Virus record (IMG/VR): IMGVR_UViG_3300025889_000320
Span: 1-38,906 of that record
Origin: a virus
Strand: one strand, 5' to 3'
DNA: 38,906 nt
Part shown: positions 37,711 to 38,906 of the stretch, piece after piece
How the letters are laid out: each line of letters begins with the position of its first letter
Position numbering within the stretch: the stretch's first letter is position 1
Notes under the pieces: generated by a model
Told to the model about the DNA's origin: nothing
Database searches by the model: none
Seen by the model: only the letters and a program-made list of their open reading frames with translations
Translations under genes and position numbers: made by a program

Positions 37711-38886
37711 GTGCCTTATTACAAGTTTGGACCAGATGATCTAATCTATAACACAGTCAGGGTGTATCCAAGAGAAAGCTTCTTTATATACCAAGATGCC
37801 GTGTATTACAACAACAATCCAGAACAAACAGCAACAAGAGGCGCAACAACTGTTGATAACGTCCCTGTTGGTTATATCAATCTATATGAAATAAATACAG
37901 ATAGACCTCAATCGGAACTTGTTTATCCTTTTATTACGAAAAACGGAAGTTTGACAGCTTTTAAAACAGTTTCAAAATCAGAGTTTAATACAGACTTTCA
38001 ATATGGTGATGTTCTAACAGGAAGTTATCCTTTATCTGCTAGCATATCTAGAGACTATTATTCGCAAGGTCAAGAGAGAAACAGAATTGAGGCTTTGCAA
38101 ACATCATTTGATTATTATAAAGTATTGAGTAGGCATTATGCTTATAACTCCCAGTTGGGAGATAAGTCTGACCAAGCAATCAACTTGATTTCTATTCCTT
38201 CTATTTTTTATGGGGACTCAATCAAAAAAAGAACTGTTGAGCTTAATTTCTATGTAACTGGTACTTTAACAGCAAGGCTAAAAGACATTTATGGAAATGG
38301 AGAGCTAGTCCAAGTTTCTGGGGTAGCTAATGCTTTAGGGGCAGAATATGGTTCTGGTTCTGTAGCTGGTGTTGTTTTTTACAATGAAGGGTTTATCGCT
38401 CTTACCGGATCTTGGGAACTAGATCCGGATCATACAGAGAACTATATAGGCTCATCTGTTAATCCAAAATGGTTGTATTTTGGTTTAGGGGCAGAAATAG
38501 ACAGTCTAGGATACAGCATCCCAAATACCAGCTTTGAACTTAAGTTTTCAGGATCAAGCACAATCCCCAAAATGACAATGTTCGCCAGATCGGATAGGAC
38601 TGAGAACAATTTCTCTCACAATCCAACATTTATTGCTTCTGCTAGTGCGAATATAAGTGCTGATACTGGCTCTTGGGGATACAGAGAATACAATAAAAAA
38701 CAACCAAAAAATATTGTTAGCGGATCTTATTCAGATTATAATGCAGATTTTCAAAAAATAACTTATATTTCTAAGATCGGCATTTATGACGACGATATGA
38801 ATCTAATTGCGATCGCTAAGTTAGCCACCCCAGTCAAGAAAACAGAAGAAAGAGATCTCACCTTCAAACTAAAACTTGACATCTAA
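37711..38886 (+). CDS. Virion structural protein, second of a tandem pair of 391-residue paralogues
   Basis: 391 residues from a GTG start with a strong AGGAGG site. It is homologous along most of its length to the preceding protein, most clearly in the C-terminal 45 residues (YISKIGIYDDDMNLIAIAKLATPVKKTEERDLTFKLKLDI). The N-terminus is different and tyrosine-rich (MPYYKFGPDDLIYNTVRVYPRESFFIYQDAVYYNNN), which may be a distinct partner-binding part. Equal length and conserved C-terminus suggest two positions in one assembly, for example two related fibre-connector subunits. It is the last gene before a consensus sigma70 promoter whose -35 overlaps its final codons. Function is inferred from context only. 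Confidence 0.7.
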   Translation: MPYYKFGPDDLIYNTVRVYPRESFFIYQDAVYYNNNPEQTATRGATTVDNVPVGYINLYEINTDRPQSELVYPFITKNGSLTAFKTVSKSEFNTDFQYGDVLTGSYPLSASISRDYYSQGQERNRIEALQTSFDYYKVLSRHYAYNSQLGDKSDQAINLISIPSIFYGDSIKKRTVELNFYVTGTLTARLKDIYGNGELVQVSGVANALGAEYGSGSVAGVVFYNEGFIALTGSWELDPDHTENYIGSSVNPKWLYFGLGAEIDSLGYSIPNTSFELKFSGSSTIPKMTMFARSDRTENNFSHNPTFIASASANISADTGSWGYREYNKKQPKNIVSGSYSDYNADFQKITYISKIGIYDDDMNLIAIAKLATPVKKTEERDLTFKLKLDI

Positions 38887-38904
38887 TATTTTATCTGCTA
38901 TAAT
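38876..38904 (+). promoter_or_regulatory. consensus sigma70 promoter with extended -10
   Basis: TTGACA at 38876-38881, 17 bases, then TATAAT at 38899-38904 preceded by TGC (an extended -10). All three elements match consensus. The -35 lies within the last codons and stop of the preceding gene. Transcription would start a few bases past the window edge, so the gene it serves cannot be seen. This form is read by the host's main sigma factor, not by a gp55-type factor. Confidence 0.75.
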
Positions 38905-38906
38905 AA

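Noticed and set aside
1-38906. tRNA genes, CRISPR arrays, insertion sequences, diversity-generating retroelement
   Set aside because: No cloverleaf-sized gap exists, no spaced direct repeats or transposase motifs are visible, and no reverse transcriptase or template repeat was seen.

Overview
This window reads as the late structural (tail and baseplate) region of a large contractile-tailed bacteriophage (myovirus). All sixteen genes lie on the + strand and are packed almost without gaps (about 325 intergenic bases in total, longest gap 72). The DNA is A+T-rich (G+C roughly one third by eye), arginine is mostly AGA, and several starts have good Shine-Dalgarno sites. The host is therefore an SD-using bacterium that I cannot name. 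Relatives of several proteins are, from memory, common in marine T4-like phage data; no search was run. No capsid, sheath, tube, terminase, tRNA, integrase, CRISPR or insertion sequence is visible.

Layout. (1) 1-1209: the tail end of a small acidic ORF, a T4 gp55-type late sigma factor, and a small helical protein. (2) 1202-4630: a central-spike module. The first protein has a gp5-like OB-fold segment and a complete M15/VanY-type zinc peptidase motif set. The second is a needle-like protein with an HxH tip motif. T4 gp5 carries these parts in one chain; here they are split over two genes. (3) 4646-13432: a 2928-residue giant of unknown function with an SH3-like segment and a cysteine-rich, hydrophobic middle. 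(4) 13458-15708: the wedge genes gp25 (P2 W) and gp6 (P2 J). (5) 15708-27133: a DNRLRE-like structural protein and a 3286-residue giant with two LamG-like domains and a short motif resembling P2 gpI/T4 gp7 wedge-core proteins. (6) 27161-38886: six more virion proteins, including two pairs of paralogues. The order spike - gp25 - gp6 - gpI-like is the standard contractile-baseplate order, greatly enlarged by giant proteins.

Expression. Many genes are coupled by TAATG or short overlaps. An octamer, ACTATTTA, occurs in four of the short intergenic gaps and is a candidate late-promoter element for the gp55-like sigma factor. At two of the four it lies so close to an ATG lacking a Shine-Dalgarno site that a leaderless transcript is possible. 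At the right edge a consensus sigma70 promoter (TTGACA, 17 bp, TATAAT, with extended -10) points out of the window, suggesting that a differently timed unit begins there.

The strongest unexplained signal is genome-scale. I find no CCAGG or CCTGG anywhere in 38.9 kb, although CCCGG and CCGGG are common. Every Pro-Gly pair I traced (about 37) is written with the otherwise less-used CCC or CCG codons. This looks like strong counter-selection against CCWGG, as expected from an EcoRII/BstNI-type restriction system in the host range.
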